Shown here: one piece after another, positions 16,597 through 25,817 of the stretch | Numbering within the stretch: the first letter of the stretch is position 1 | Layout: each line of letters starts with the position of its first letter | Assembly: GCF_002154725.1 (NCBI RefSeq) | Contig: NZ_MTAW01000100.1 | Span: 1 to 46,948, forward strand | Reading direction: 5' to 3' | Source: Nostoc sp. 106C | Lineage (GTDB): Bacteria; Cyanobacteriota; Cyanobacteriia; Cyanobacteriales; Nostocaceae | Length of the DNA: 46,948 nucleotides | The notes under the pieces: generated by a model | Seen by the model: only the letters and a program-made list of their open reading frames with translations | What the model was told of the DNA's origin: nothing | Database searches by the model: none | Position numbers and translations under genes: made by a program

Positions 16597-17556
16597 ATGA
16601 AAAAAGCTCTGATTTGTGGAATATCTGGTCAAGATGGAGCTTACCTAGCGCAATTGCTTCTCAATCAAGGCTATTCAGTTTGTGGTACTTCCCGCGATGC
16701 TCAAATTTCTTCCTTTCAAAATTTGCTGCACTTAGGAATTCGAGACCAGGTAAAGCTAGAGTCAATGGCTTTAACTGACTTCCGCAGTGTGTTGCAGGTA
16801 CTAACAAAAATTCAACCAGATGAAATCTACAACTTGGCAGGACAAAGTTCAGTTGGTTTATCCTTTGGTCAACCAGTAGAAACTTTAGAAAGTATAGCCA
16901 CTGGTACTCTCAATTTATTAGAAGCTGTTCGCTTTTTAGGTGCACCAATCAAAGTTTACAATGCTGGTTCTAGTGAGTGTTTTGGTGATACTGGCGAGAC
17001 AGCAGCTGATGAAACAACACCGTTCCGTCCTAGAAGCCCTTATGCTGTAGCAAAAGCCACGGCTTTTTGGGAAGTTGCTAACTACCGCGAAGCTTACGGT
17101 TTATTTGCCTGTTCGGGAATTTTGTTTAATCACGAATCTCCCCTGCGGCCAGAAAGATTTGTCACTCAAAAAATTATTGCTGGTGTCTGTCGCATTGCTC
17201 AAGGTAGTACTGAGAATGTCTATTTAGGAAATATGCAAATTCAGCGTGACTGGGGTTGGGCACCAGAATATGTTGAGGCAATGTATTTAATGTTGCAACA
17301 AGAACAACCCGATGATTATGTAATTGCTACTGGAGAAAGCAGTTCCTTAGAAGATTTTGTGGCTGCTGCTTTTGCATCTGTAGATTTAGATTGGCGTAAG
17401 CATGTGGTGATAGATAGTAGCCTATTAAGACCAACAGATTTAGCAGTGGGTAGAGGAAATCCAGCTAAAGCTAAGAACAAGTTGGGATGGCAAGCAAAAT
17501 ACAAGACGAAAGATGTGGTGCAGATGATGGTTCAAGCAAGGTTAGCTAAGTCATGA
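16597..17556 (+). CDS. gmd: GDP-mannose 4,6-dehydratase
   Basis: Converts GDP-D-mannose to GDP-4-keto-6-deoxy-D-mannose, the branch point to GDP-fucose, GDP-rhamnose and GDP-perosamine. Extended SDR fold, 319 aa: NAD(P)-binding GISGQDG (8-14), catalytic S125/E127 in GSSECFG, Tyr149-x3-Lys153 in SPYAVAKA, and the family block NHESPLRPERFVTQKI (178-193) followed by RDWGWAPEYVEAM. The ATG is chosen over the TTG three bases earlier. The protein is slightly shorter than many Gmd enzymes. No reductase, epimerase or aminotransferase to complete the sugar is visible in the window. It is followed directly by a dead ABC permease, an arrangement that echoes ABC-dependent O-antigen loci. Confidence 0.9.
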   Translation: MKKALICGISGQDGAYLAQLLLNQGYSVCGTSRDAQISSFQNLLHLGIRDQVKLESMALTDFRSVLQVLTKIQPDEIYNLAGQSSVGLSFGQPVETLESIATGTLNLLEAVRFLGAPIKVYNAGSSECFGDTGETAADETTPFRPRSPYAVAKATAFWEVANYREAYGLFACSGILFNHESPLRPERFVTQKIIAGVCRIAQGSTENVYLGNMQIQRDWGWAPEYVEAMYLMLQQEQPDDYVIATGESSSLEDFVAAAFASVDLDWRKHVVIDSSLLRPTDLAVGRGNPAKAKNKLGWQAKYKTKDVVQMMVQARLAKS

Positions 17557-17574
17557 CAATGAAAGACACCATTC

Positions 17575-18006
17575 CTCAGCCCAATTTAGTGTGTTTTCTG
17601 CAATGTTGCCTTGACAGTTCTTTTCAAATGCGCTTTCAGAATGCAGCAATAGTTTGATTAGCAATGCCAATTTAATTTCTAAAGTCTACTTTCCTCGCTT
17701 AGTAGTGCCGACAAGTTCTGTAGTGGTAAGCTTTGTAGATTTTTTAGTATCCGGCATGATTTTGTTGGGGTTAATGGCTTGGTATAATTCTGTCCCGAGT
17801 TGGCGAATTTTAACACTACCTCTATTTATTGCGATCGCCTTTGCTGCTTCAATGGCTACCGGATTATAGCTGGCTTCGTTAAATGTGAAGTATCGAGATT
17901 TTCGTTATATTGTGCCGTTTATTGTGCAATTTGGTTGTATATCTCGCTAGTGGGATTTAGCAGCAGTATTGTGCCAGAACAGTGGCGCTTGCTCTACTCC
18001 TTAAAT
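17575..18006 (+). pseudogene. Decayed ABC-2 polysaccharide export permease (Wzm/RfbA type)
   Basis: Stitched across frames, the segment reads LVFSAMLP-QFFSNALSE, then NLISKVYFPRLVVPTSSV, ILTLPLFIAIAFAASM, LASLNVKYRDFRYIVPF, VPEQWRLLYSLN, which is the mid-to-late part of a polysaccharide ABC permease. Lesions: a two-base insertion near 17591; TGA at 17612-17614 and TAG at 17867-17869, each where the family has tryptophan; a one-base deletion near 17933; loss of the N-terminal third; and loss of everything after 18006. No ATPase partner (Wzt) remains. It sits between gmd and a Wzx-type flippase. Confidence 0.85.
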
Positions 18007-18133
18007 TTAACAATTGCAAATCTTTTTAGAATCTAATCTATTATCTTAAATGCTTTCCGTGATTAACAACAGGGTCATGTAACGACCAAACTATGTTATG
18101 AAATTTCTTAATTTAGTTAAACTAAGCAACTAA

Positions 18134-19405
18134 ATGTACCTATCTTTTTTACCGTCTAATTTTGTCCATTGGTTGAAGATACTAAGTAAATTTGTTTCTA
18201 TCCAAATTGTAGTTCAAGCTTTGGGGCTAGTAAGCGGAATTTGGTTAGTTCGGACACTAGACCAGCAACAATATGCCTATTTCACTATTGCTAATACAAT
18301 GCAGGCAACAATGAATTTGCTGGCTGATATAGGCATTAGTACAAGTATATCTGCAATTGGAGGGAAAGTTTGGCAAGATCGCTACCGTTTTGGTCAGTTA
18401 ATAAATACTGCAATGCGGTTGCGATACTTTTTAGCAACTATTTCAGTTACTATAATTACGCCTATTTTAATTTGGATGTTAATTCAAAATGGTGCTTCAA
18501 CAATTTATGCAATTTTAATATCTATTGTAGTTTTAGCCGGATTAAATTTTCAGCTAACATCTGATGTTTTAATAGTAGTACCTCGCTTTCATTCTCAAAT
18601 TAATAAAATGCAGAAATTAGATTTATTTTCTGCATTTTTTAGGATCGTATTTATCGGCTTAGGTTACTTAACTTTTTGGAATGCCGGAGTAGCAATTGCA
18701 TCTACATCTCTCGTATCAGGATTACAGCGTTTTGTTTTAGGGGGTTGGGTTAGCGAAAACATTGATATGCAGTCGCCTTTTAATAATGAAGATAAAAATT
18801 TTATACTAAAAACTATTAAAAATACACTGCCTTCTACTATTTTCTTTTGCTTTCAAGGGCAACTAAGTATTTTTATTATTACCATATTTGGTAATACAAA
18901 AAGCATAGCAGAAATAGGTGCTTTAGGACGAATAAGTATTATTTTTACACTAATTAATTCGGTGATGACTGCAATTATTTTACCAAGTTTTTCTCGTTGT
19001 CAATCAGCCAAACTGTTAACTAAACGTTATTTACAAATATTAAGTATATTTTTTGGATTTGGTTTATTATTAATTTTTTTATCAGTAATTTTTCCTAGCG
19101 AAATACTTTGGATTCTTGGAGGAAAGTATCAGCACCTTAAAAATGAATTAGTACTGATGGTTATTTTAACAGTGGTAAATTCTTTTGTCGGAATCATGTC
19201 TTCTTTAAATTTTTCCAAAGCTTGGATTGAGTTTATTTGGATTGAAATACCAATGAGATTAGTTTTGCAAGCTATTTTGCTAATGATTTTAAATATCTCA
19301 ACAATTCAAGGAGTTATTTGGTTGAGTTTGTTATCAAATATTTCTCCCTTTTTAGTCAATGCAATGCTTACATATAGAGGTTTAAAAAGTTACAATGCTA
19401 CTTAA
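18134..19405 (+). CDS. Polysaccharide flippase, Wzx/MOP family
   Basis: Polytopic inner-membrane protein (423 aa, about 11-12 hydrophobic segments) that would flip the undecaprenyl-linked repeat unit to the periplasm. The N-terminal SIQIVVQALGLVSGIWLVRTLDQQQYAYFTIA is typical of Wzx/RfbX-like MOP exporters (small residues in span 1, then an RxL-x4-YAYF segment). The gene is markedly A+T-rich with many ATA/TTA codons compared with gmd, a common sign of imported glycan genes. It starts 128 bases past the dead ABC permease and opens a run of closely spaced genes to 23994. Substrate specificity cannot be read. Confidence 0.8.
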   Translation: MYLSFLPSNFVHWLKILSKFVSIQIVVQALGLVSGIWLVRTLDQQQYAYFTIANTMQATMNLLADIGISTSISAIGGKVWQDRYRFGQLINTAMRLRYFLATISVTIITPILIWMLIQNGASTIYAILISIVVLAGLNFQLTSDVLIVVPRFHSQINKMQKLDLFSAFFRIVFIGLGYLTFWNAGVAIASTSLVSGLQRFVLGGWVSENIDMQSPFNNEDKNFILKTIKNTLPSTIFFCFQGQLSIFIITIFGNTKSIAEIGALGRISIIFTLINSVMTAIILPSFSRCQSAKLLTKRYLQILSIFFGFGLLLIFLSVIFPSEILWILGGKYQHLKNELVLMVILTVVNSFVGIMSSLNFSKAWIEFIWIEIPMRLVLQAILLMILNISTIQGVIWLSLLSNISPFLVNAMLTYRGLKSYNAT

Positions 19406-19516
19406 CATAGCAAAGATATCAAAATTTATTTTCGTAGAAAAAGCTCTTTTAAGACAATTTTTTTGATTTTTTAAACGTCAATTGGTTATATAACTTCAGT
19501 AGTAACAGATAGAGCC

Positions 19517-20038
19517 ATGACTGTATTATCCGTTGGTTGCGGTCTCAAACCACCACAAAACGATTTAGTTAGATTAGATATATCCTCAGCAGTAAATCCT
19601 GATGTAGTTTGGGATTTAGAAAAAACTCCTTATCCGTTTAATGATTCAAGCTTTTCTGAAATTGAATGTTTGGATGTTATAGAACATCTAGGATGTATTC
19701 CAAATGCTTTAGAGGAATTCCATCGCATTCTAAAACCTGAGGGTGTACTTAAGATAACTACACCTCATTTTTCTTGTGCCAACTCATACATAGACCCAAC
19801 CCACAAATGGCATTTAAGTTATTTCTCTTTTGATTATTTCTCTAATAGCCATAATTTGTCATATTACTCAAAAGCTAGATACCGAATTAAATATCGTCAT
19901 CTACAATTTCAAGGTAGTAGATTCAATCGTTCTATTGTAAGTAGATTAGCTAACAAATTTCCTAAAAATTATGAGCAAAGATGGGCTTGGATGTTTCCAG
20001 CTTGGTATCTTTATTTTGAATTAGAGGCTATTAAATAA
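19517..20038 (+). CDS. Class I SAM-dependent methyltransferase (Methyltransf_11-like)
   Basis: A compact 173-aa Rossmann methyltransferase. Motif I is LSVGCGLKPP at 4-13, so the protein begins directly with the first strand and lacks the helical cap of longer relatives. Then come the RLDIS acidic end of strand 2, CLDVIEHL (motif II), and RILKPEGVLKITTPH (motif III). Shortness and position between a flippase and a glycosyltransferase suggest O-methylation of a sugar in the repeat unit; acceptor and position are unknown. It is 22 bases upstream of the next gene. Confidence 0.75.
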   Translation: MTVLSVGCGLKPPQNDLVRLDISSAVNPDVVWDLEKTPYPFNDSSFSEIECLDVIEHLGCIPNALEEFHRILKPEGVLKITTPHFSCANSYIDPTHKWHLSYFSFDYFSNSHNLSYYSKARYRIKYRHLQFQGSRFNRSIVSRLANKFPKNYEQRWAWMFPAWYLYFELEAIK

Positions 20039-20060
20039 GGCTAGTATTAAGCATTTAATT

Positions 20061-21164
20061 ATGAAAATTGTTCATGTTACTCCTACTTATTTTGATGAAT
20101 CATCAATTATTGGTGGTGGAGAGCGATATCCCACAGAATTAGCTACTTGGATGGCAAATTTTGTAGATACTACTCTCGTAAGTTTTTCTTCAGCGCGGAG
20201 AAATTATCATCAAGGTGATCTTAAAATCGAGACATATCCAGTTAAAAAATTAATTCATGGGAATAAGATCAATCCATTAAGTTTTCAATATCTACGTTCA
20301 ATTATAAATTCTGATATAGATATAGTACATATACACCATATTCATACTCTAGTTTCTGACCTGGGCTGTCTTCTAGCAGCTTTGCTTGGTAAACGAGTTT
20401 TTGTTACTGACTATGGTGGTGGAGGAAGCTTAGTTTTAAACCAGAAACTACCAGTGTTTAGAGGCTATAAAAATGCGATCGCCTATTCTCGCTTTGGTCT
20501 AGATTTTATTCCTGTTGAACTTCAAGAAAAATCTGTTTTAATTAAAGGAGGTATTGATACAAATAAATTTTGTGCTGATACATCTTTAAAAAAAGAAAAT
20601 AATATTTTGTATGTAGGCAGAATTTTACCTCACAAAGGCATCAACTATTTAATTGATGGATTTCGTCTACTCAATCGTTCAGACTACAAACTAAAAATTG
20701 TTGGAAGAGTCTACAGTGAAGAATTCTACCAAGACCTTAAACAGCAAGCAGATGGACTAAATGTAGAATTTATTCACGATGCTGACGATCAGCAATTACT
20801 GCATGAGTATCGCACAGCGATGGTAACGGTTTTACCATCAGTTCACACTAGCTGCTATGGAGACTACACTCCAGTTCCAGAGTTAATGGGTTTTACTTTA
20901 TTAGAATCTCAAGCCTGTGGAACGCCTGTGATCTGTACTGATGCTGGTGCAATGCATGAGTTTGTAGATAACGGGAAGACTGGGTTTGTGGTTAAACAGA
21001 ACTCTGGAGAGGCGATCGCTGTTACTTTGCGTCAAATTGTTGACTTACCTTCTTCAGAATATGAGAAATATCAAAACTATTGTCGTGATTGGATAACACC
21101 TCTCGGTTGGTTAACAGTAGTCAAGAAACATTTAGAAATTTATACAAGAAAGTCTCAGTTTTGA
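20061..21164 (+). CDS. GT4 family glycosyltransferase
   Basis: GT-B sugar transferase (367 aa). The N-domain opens KIVHVTPTYF with an IGGGERYPTELA acceptor loop. VHIHHIHTLVSDLG lies in the N-domain, the hinge leads to ILYVGRILPHKGINYLIDGF, and the donor site has GFTLLESQACGTPVICTD (E-x7-type motif). The insertion HTSCYGDYTPVPELMG before the donor motif is longer than usual. The stop codon overlaps the next ATG by one base (TGATG), which indicates translational coupling. Sugar and linkage are unknown. Confidence 0.8.
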   Translation: MKIVHVTPTYFDESSIIGGGERYPTELATWMANFVDTTLVSFSSARRNYHQGDLKIETYPVKKLIHGNKINPLSFQYLRSIINSDIDIVHIHHIHTLVSDLGCLLAALLGKRVFVTDYGGGGSLVLNQKLPVFRGYKNAIAYSRFGLDFIPVELQEKSVLIKGGIDTNKFCADTSLKKENNILYVGRILPHKGINYLIDGFRLLNRSDYKLKIVGRVYSEEFYQDLKQQADGLNVEFIHDADDQQLLHEYRTAMVTVLPSVHTSCYGDYTPVPELMGFTLLESQACGTPVICTDAGAMHEFVDNGKTGFVVKQNSGEAIAVTLRQIVDLPSSEYEKYQNYCRDWITPLGWLTVVKKHLEIYTRKSQF

Positions 21165-22330
21165 TGAATCGACCATTAAAAATACTCATGATCCTGCATA
21201 TGCCTTGGAGTCAAAACTTGGGGGGAGCACGAGTACAGCTAGAATTAGCTGAAGAGTTTCAGTCAATGGGTCATATAGTTGAGAAATTTGACTATTACGA
21301 TGCTTTTCCTCAAACCAAGTCATTTCAAGCCAGTAATTTAATTCGTCCTAGTTTTTCAAGAAAAGCTAAAGCCTTCGTTCAGGCTAATGCGCATCGTTTT
21401 GATATTATTGATGCTCACCAAGGAAATTTACCGTTCTCCAAGCAAGAATTAAGATTTAAAGGATTGCTGGTTGCTCGTTCAGTAGGGCTTTATGCTTTTT
21501 ATGATGAATTTGCAAAGCAAGAGAATGCTAGGCAACCACCTCAAAAAATCAAAACTCGGCTTGGAAATCTTTTCAGATCATGGCATCACAGGCGTGAAAG
21601 CCCTTTATATCCTAGAAGTTTGCAAACCTGCGATCTGATTAATGTACCTAACCATGACGAACTAGTTTATGTCCGCGACGTTATGAAGTTAGGTTACAAG
21701 TGCGTAGTATTCCCGTTTGGACTTTCCTCAGAACGGTACAAAGCATTTACCGAAGCTATTCAACCTGTCGAAGTTCGCTTGGCGAATAAACAAGTTGTTT
21801 TTATTGGTAGTTGGGGACAACGTAAAGGTTCTAAAGATTGGGCTGAAATCATCATACGCGTTAGAAAGCAAGTTCCAGAAACCCGCTTTCTCTTTTTAGG
21901 AACAGGTTTAAGTGCTCAAAAAGTTTTAGAAGATCTGAATTTTCCAGCTTGTGAATGGATTAAAATTCTTCCCAATTTTGACAGCATAGAGCTTCCCAGT
22001 CTTTTGAGTGGAGCAACAGTAGGAGCCTTTCCCAGTTATATAGAAGGATTTGGGTTTGCTGTACTAGAAAAACTGGCTTGTGGATTACCAACTGTAGCTT
22101 ACGATGTCCCAGGACCAAGAGAAACAATACGCTATGTAGATAATTCTTTACTAGTTCCTTCTGGCGATATTGAAAGTTTTAGTAATAAGTTAGTAAATTT
22201 GTTGCTACTTAAAGAGATAAGTTATTCTCAACTTTCTCGCTCCTGTTCTGAGATTGCACAAAAGTTTTCTTGGCGAAAATTAGCCGAGAATACCATAGAC
22301 ACTTACTTACATTTTTTAGAAAATAATTGA
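21164..22330 (+). CDS. GT4 family glycosyltransferase
   Basis: GT-B transferase, 388 aa from the ATG that overlaps the preceding stop; the in-frame extension back to 21089 is inside the upstream gene and is not used. Features: LKILMILHMPWSQNLGGARVQ (start and acceptor loop), VVFIGSWGQRKGSKDWAEI (first strand of the donor domain), and GFGFAVLEKLACGLPTVAYD (donor motif). The segment FDIIDAHQGNLPFSK resembles transferases of O-antigen loci. It is coupled on both sides: one-base overlap before, eight bases to the next gene after. Confidence 0.8.
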   Translation: MNRPLKILMILHMPWSQNLGGARVQLELAEEFQSMGHIVEKFDYYDAFPQTKSFQASNLIRPSFSRKAKAFVQANAHRFDIIDAHQGNLPFSKQELRFKGLLVARSVGLYAFYDEFAKQENARQPPQKIKTRLGNLFRSWHHRRESPLYPRSLQTCDLINVPNHDELVYVRDVMKLGYKCVVFPFGLSSERYKAFTEAIQPVEVRLANKQVVFIGSWGQRKGSKDWAEIIIRVRKQVPETRFLFLGTGLSAQKVLEDLNFPACEWIKILPNFDSIELPSLLSGATVGAFPSYIEGFGFAVLEKLACGLPTVAYDVPGPRETIRYVDNSLLVPSGDIESFSNKLVNLLLLKEISYSQLSRSCSEIAQKFSWRKLAENTIDTYLHFLENN

Positions 22331-22338
22331 GGAATCAA

Positions 22339-23079
22339 ATGCTAGATAGAATTAATCGTTCTTTCAAAATACTCAAGCTAACTAAAAAGTATTTTCGTGC
22401 TAATCAAATTACTCAAGATGACTGTATCTATAGTATTAATGGAGTTAAAAGAAAAGTTTATGGAGAGCAAGCATTAAGTATGTTGCTTGACATTGTCAGT
22501 GATGATGCATATGGATTAAGAAGATTCAATCATCTTGACAATATTGTAGATATTGGCGCTAACATTGGCGTATTTTCTCTATATGCATCTACCCTTTTCC
22601 CAAAAGCTAAAGTATTCGCTTATGAACCTGCTGAACAATCCAGGTTAATTTTACAAAAAAATCTTATTGAAGACAATATTGAAATTAATTCATACGCAGT
22701 TGGTAATACTAAAAGAAAAGTTATCCTCCATAACCCAGGAGATATTAGCGCCTGTTACATTTCTCTAACAAAAGAGGATTCATCATTAGCAAGCCAAGAG
22801 TGTGAATTAATTAGTCTTGATGAAGTTGCTGCTAAACTAGAGCAAAAAGTCAATTTATTAAAACTAGATTGCGAAGGTTCTGAATATGAAATTATGCAGA
22901 CTCCATCATTAGAAAAATTTACATATATTGTTGGGGAGCTACATACGTGCCAAGATGGTAATCCAGAGATGGGGCTAAAAACATTAAGAAGCCGAGGATT
23001 TAAAATTGATAAATGGTCTCCTTTTCCTGATTTGAAAGCTGGGGTATTTTGGGCTAGTAATGAGAAATGTCTTAATTAA
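22339..23079 (+). CDS. FkbM family methyltransferase
   Basis: SAM-dependent O-methyltransferase (246 aa). Motif I is IVDIGANIGVFSLYAS, the FkbM hallmark DIGANIG; FAYEPAEQ gives the SAM ribose acid; LLKLDCEGSEYEIM is the characteristic post-motif. FkbM members in glycan loci methylate sugar hydroxyls. The start is fixed by GAGG six bases before the ATG; the TTG 12 bases earlier is rejected. It lies in the same transcription run as the two preceding glycosyltransferases. Confidence 0.8.
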   Translation: MLDRINRSFKILKLTKKYFRANQITQDDCIYSINGVKRKVYGEQALSMLLDIVSDDAYGLRRFNHLDNIVDIGANIGVFSLYASTLFPKAKVFAYEPAEQSRLILQKNLIEDNIEINSYAVGNTKRKVILHNPGDISACYISLTKEDSSLASQECELISLDEVAAKLEQKVNLLKLDCEGSEYEIMQTPSLEKFTYIVGELHTCQDGNPEMGLKTLRSRGFKIDKWSPFPDLKAGVFWASNEKCLN

Positions 23080-23118
23080 ATCCTAAAAAAAATGGAATAT
23101 TTATTTCGAATGAGTTAA

Positions 23119-23994
23119 ATGAAAATTACTTGCTCTATCCTTTGCTATAACTATGGGCGTTACTTAGCTCAAGCGATTGAAAGTTGCCTCAATCAACAGC
23201 CTGGTGACTATGAACTAGAAGTTTTAGTTATTGATGATGGTTCTACAGATGAAACTTCAGAAGTCTGTCAATACTATCAAAATCGTATTCGAGTATTACG
23301 TTCATCAAACCAAGGATTTGGTTCTACCTTAGATAAATGCATCCGTGAAGCGTCGGGAGATTATGTCTGCTTATTAGATGCAGATGACTATTTTACTAGC
23401 AATAAAATATTGTCACTTTTACCACATATTGTCTCGGGTTATTTATACATAGAACATAAAAAATATTTAATACAAACAGATGGTACAGCTATAGACTCTC
23501 GTATACATGGTGGTGGAAATACTAGTACATTATGTCTTAATCGTACTGCTGCACTTTCTCTTCTACCTGTCAAAAATGAGATTTTTTTTCATACTCTTAA
23601 AGCGGCAGGTCATGGAATCGAGTTAAATGAACCTTTAGCCTTTTACCGCGTTCATAATTCTAGTATGATGGGCAGCAAAACGTCTGAACTTTGGTATGCT
23701 CACTTAGCTGAAGTAACCCATATTTTAGCGGATAAACTTCTTTTAATGTCGCAAAAACCTCCTAGTTGGACAAACTCAATGTCACTAATAAAAATTAGCA
23801 GAGAGTACCTATCTATTGCTCATTACGATGAAATAGAAGTTGCTTTACAACTAGGTCATCGAGGTAAAGCTTTATTAGCGTGTGTCAATTGTTTATTAGC
23901 TTCTGTTCGCTCTCAAAGTGGACTTCAAGTTTGGCATGGTAAAGTGATTGCCAGGGCGCTATTAGGAAAACCCCTTGTTTCCAGAAACTATTAA
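23119..23994 (+). CDS. GT2 family glycosyltransferase
   Basis: GT-A fold inverting transferase (291 aa). The first strand and loop ITCSILCYNYGRYLAQAIESCL, nucleotide-binding VIDDGSTDETSEV and metal-binding LLDADDYF (DxD type) are intact. The downstream LCLNRTAALSLLP and EPLAFYRVHNSSMM match the acceptor half of family members. It is soluble, without C-terminal membrane helices, so it is a single-addition enzyme rather than a processive synthase. It closes the first gene run; a spacer with repeats follows. Confidence 0.8.
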   Translation: MKITCSILCYNYGRYLAQAIESCLNQQPGDYELEVLVIDDGSTDETSEVCQYYQNRIRVLRSSNQGFGSTLDKCIREASGDYVCLLDADDYFTSNKILSLLPHIVSGYLYIEHKKYLIQTDGTAIDSRIHGGGNTSTLCLNRTAALSLLPVKNEIFFHTLKAAGHGIELNEPLAFYRVHNSSMMGSKTSELWYAHLAEVTHILADKLLLMSQKPPSWTNSMSLIKISREYLSIAHYDEIEVALQLGHRGKALLACVNCLLASVRSQSGLQVWHGKVIARALLGKPLVSRNY

Positions 23995-24214
23995 ATTTAC
24001 TCTAAATAATCTGTTTGATGATTTTCAAACGTAGCTATCTAAGTAAATAAGTAGCTCAACCTAATTAAATGTGAAATGTCATTACGTTGGCGCAACGCCT
24101 TCCCGTAGGGTACGGAACAGAGTTTAGCGTTCGCCTAACGTCTCGCAGAGAAGTAATCGCTAAAAATCTATTTTACGTTTTTCACAGTTGACCTACTTAT
24201 TAAGCATTAAAATT
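23995..24214. other. Spacer with palindromic mosaic
   Basis: Contains the GC-rich palindrome cluster at 24078-24160, related in style to 4046-4182. The rest is AT-rich. The dead duplicate begins at about 24215. Confidence 0.5.
24078..24160. repeat. Interspersed palindrome cluster
   Basis: Short inverted units such as GCGCAACGCCTTCCCGTAGG and GCGTTCGCCTAACGTC occur in a GC-rich block within an AT-rich spacer. Same class of dispersed cyanobacterial repeats as 4046-4182. Confidence 0.55.
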
Positions 24215-24476
24215 CAAGCCCAACTCAGACAGGCATATCTGCCAAGTTCATCTAGGTCGCCTTGAACAACTTGCTCATAAAGCAGGATTAGTTGTTCAGG
24301 AGACTCGTTTACTAACTAACTCACTCACTAACGGTCATATAAAACTCCACTATTTATTAAAATTGCTATCAGCATCTTAGATTGACATATGTGAAAAACT
24401 GACTTGCTCTCTACCTTTACCAATAAGGCGTAAATTGCATACTACTACAGTCGCTTTATTGACTGATGTGAATTAA
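24215..24476 (+). pseudogene. 3' fragment of a methyltransferase gene
   Basis: Corresponds to the last about 87 codons of the intact methyltransferase at 25014-25817. The reading frame shows LEQLAHKAGLVVQETRLLTN and then in-frame stops, including TAG where the intact copy encodes tryptophan (SWIQ). No start and no catalytic half are present. Confidence 0.85.
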
Positions 24477-24485
24477 AAATAAATT

Positions 24486-24869
24486 ATGAGTATGAGTAAT
24501 TTGGCTTCAGTCATCTCCATTGTTCCTCGACTGCCTCCGGCTATCAATGGTGTGGGAGACTATGCACTCAATTTAGCTTGTGAGCTTCGCACGAACTTTA
24601 ATATTCAAACTCATTTTATTGTTGACAACCCGACTTGGGTTGGTGCAGCAAAAATTGAAGGATTTCCTATAAGCGAAATTAGTAATCGCTCTTTTGATGT
24701 ATTGCTAACTTTATTATCAGGCGATCGCACTTCTAGCATCCTGCTGCATTATGTAGGTTAAGGTTATGCTAACCGGGGTTGTCCAATCTGGTTAGTCGAT
24801 GGGTTACAGCGCTGGAAAAATTTATTTCCAAAGCGATCGCTCATAACTATGTTTCACGAAATCTCTGCT
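24486..24869 (+). pseudogene. 5' fragment of a glycosyltransferase gene
   Basis: Starts MSMSNLAS like the intact gene at 25827 and follows it residue for residue. It is broken by TAA at 24759-24761 where the intact copy has TAC (Tyr), then continues GYANRGCPIWLVDGLQRW and stops matching at 24869. The 91 codons before the stop could still be translated, but they hold only part of the N-terminal Rossmann half. Confidence 0.85.
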
Positions 24870-25013
24870 GAAAAGTATACAAAGCAAATAATAACACAAA
24901 TAGTTTTAGTTAAATATGATCCTAAGGTTGCTATTAAATCTTAAATATTATTAAAGCCAGGCAAAATTCAAATTCATAAAGTAATTCATCATTATTTACT
25001 GATAAAAATTATT

Positions 25014-25817
25014 ATGAAAAAGCTTAAAAAAAGACAAGATTGGCATGAAAGTTGGAAATATAGTTATCCTTATGATTTACTAGAAGTCTATGAAGATAAT
25101 AAACAAACTGGATATTATTTTGCTTATGCAAATCGACGTAAACATACACTCCAACTAATTCAAAAAGTTGCTAAACCTGGAGCAAAAATTTTAGATGTGG
25201 CTGCTGCTCAAGGAAATTTCAGTTTGTTATTAGCAGAAATGGGTTATAACGTTACCTGGAATGATTTGCGAGACGAACTCATTGATTATGTAAAATTAAA
25301 GTGGGAGTATGGCAAAATTAGTTATGCACCAGGTAACATTTTTACACTAAACTTTGATCATCAGTTTGATGTAGTTTTAATTGCTGAAGTAATTGAGCAT
25401 GTAGCTCATCCTGACGAGTTTTTGAGAAAAATTTCTCAAATGCTTAAACCAGGAGGCTATATAGTTCTAAGTACACCTAACGGCGAATATTTTAAGAATA
25501 ATTTACCAAGGTTTTCAGACTGCCCAGATCCCAGTCAATTTGAAGCAGTACAGTTTAAGCCTAACTCAGATGGTCATATTTTCCTACTTCACCTAGATGA
25601 AGTTGAACAACTGGCTAATAAAGCAGGATTAGTTGTTGAGGAGATTCGTTTATTAACTAACTCGTTAACTAACGGTCATATAAAACTCCACTATTTATTA
25701 AGGCTGCTACCAGTATCTTGGATTCAAATATGTGAAAAATTGACTAGCTCTCTACCTTTACCACTAAAACGCAAATTGCATACTACGACAGTCACTTTAT
25801 TGACTCATACGAAATAA
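25014..25817 (+). CDS. Class I SAM-dependent methyltransferase
   Basis: Rossmann methyltransferase (267 aa). A helical N-terminal cap of about 60 residues, then motif I ILDVAAAQGNFSLLLAEMG, in which the usual GxGxG is AAAQG. NDLRDEL ends strand 2, VVLIAEVIEHVAHPDEFL is motif II and MLKPGGYIVLSTPNGEYF is motif III. Probably methylates a sugar of the repeat unit (inference from context). Its last third is duplicated upstream as a dead fragment. It is nine bases from the following glycosyltransferase, with which it seems to form an old two-gene module. Confidence 0.8.
   Translation: MKKLKKRQDWHESWKYSYPYDLLEVYEDNKQTGYYFAYANRRKHTLQLIQKVAKPGAKILDVAAAQGNFSLLLAEMGYNVTWNDLRDELIDYVKLKWEYGKISYAPGNIFTLNFDHQFDVVLIAEVIEHVAHPDEFLRKISQMLKPGGYIVLSTPNGEYFKNNLPRFSDCPDPSQFEAVQFKPNSDGHIFLLHLDEVEQLANKAGLVVEEIRLLTNSLTNGHIKLHYLLRLLPVSWIQICEKLTSSLPLPLKRKLHTTTVTLLTHTK

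Larger units (their letters stand above)
24215..24869 (+). repeat. Dead copy of a 655-bp direct duplication (copy 1)
   Basis: This stretch aligns with 25556-26210 at a constant offset of 1341 bases without visible gaps, through the tail of a methyltransferase gene, the intergenic bases and the head of a glycosyltransferase gene. The match ends sharply at 24869, after the codons for HEISA, where the intact copy continues with SGPPW. Substitutions are scattered throughout. Confidence 0.9.

Noticed and set aside
21089-21163. Upstream extension of the second glycosyltransferase
   Set aside because: It lies within the coding region of the preceding gene; the ATG at 21164, overlapping the stop by one base, is the natural coupled start.
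24762-24943. Continuation of the dead glycosyltransferase copy past 24869
   Set aside because: Similarity to the intact gene ends at HEISA; the following codons read unrelated sequence and soon stop.
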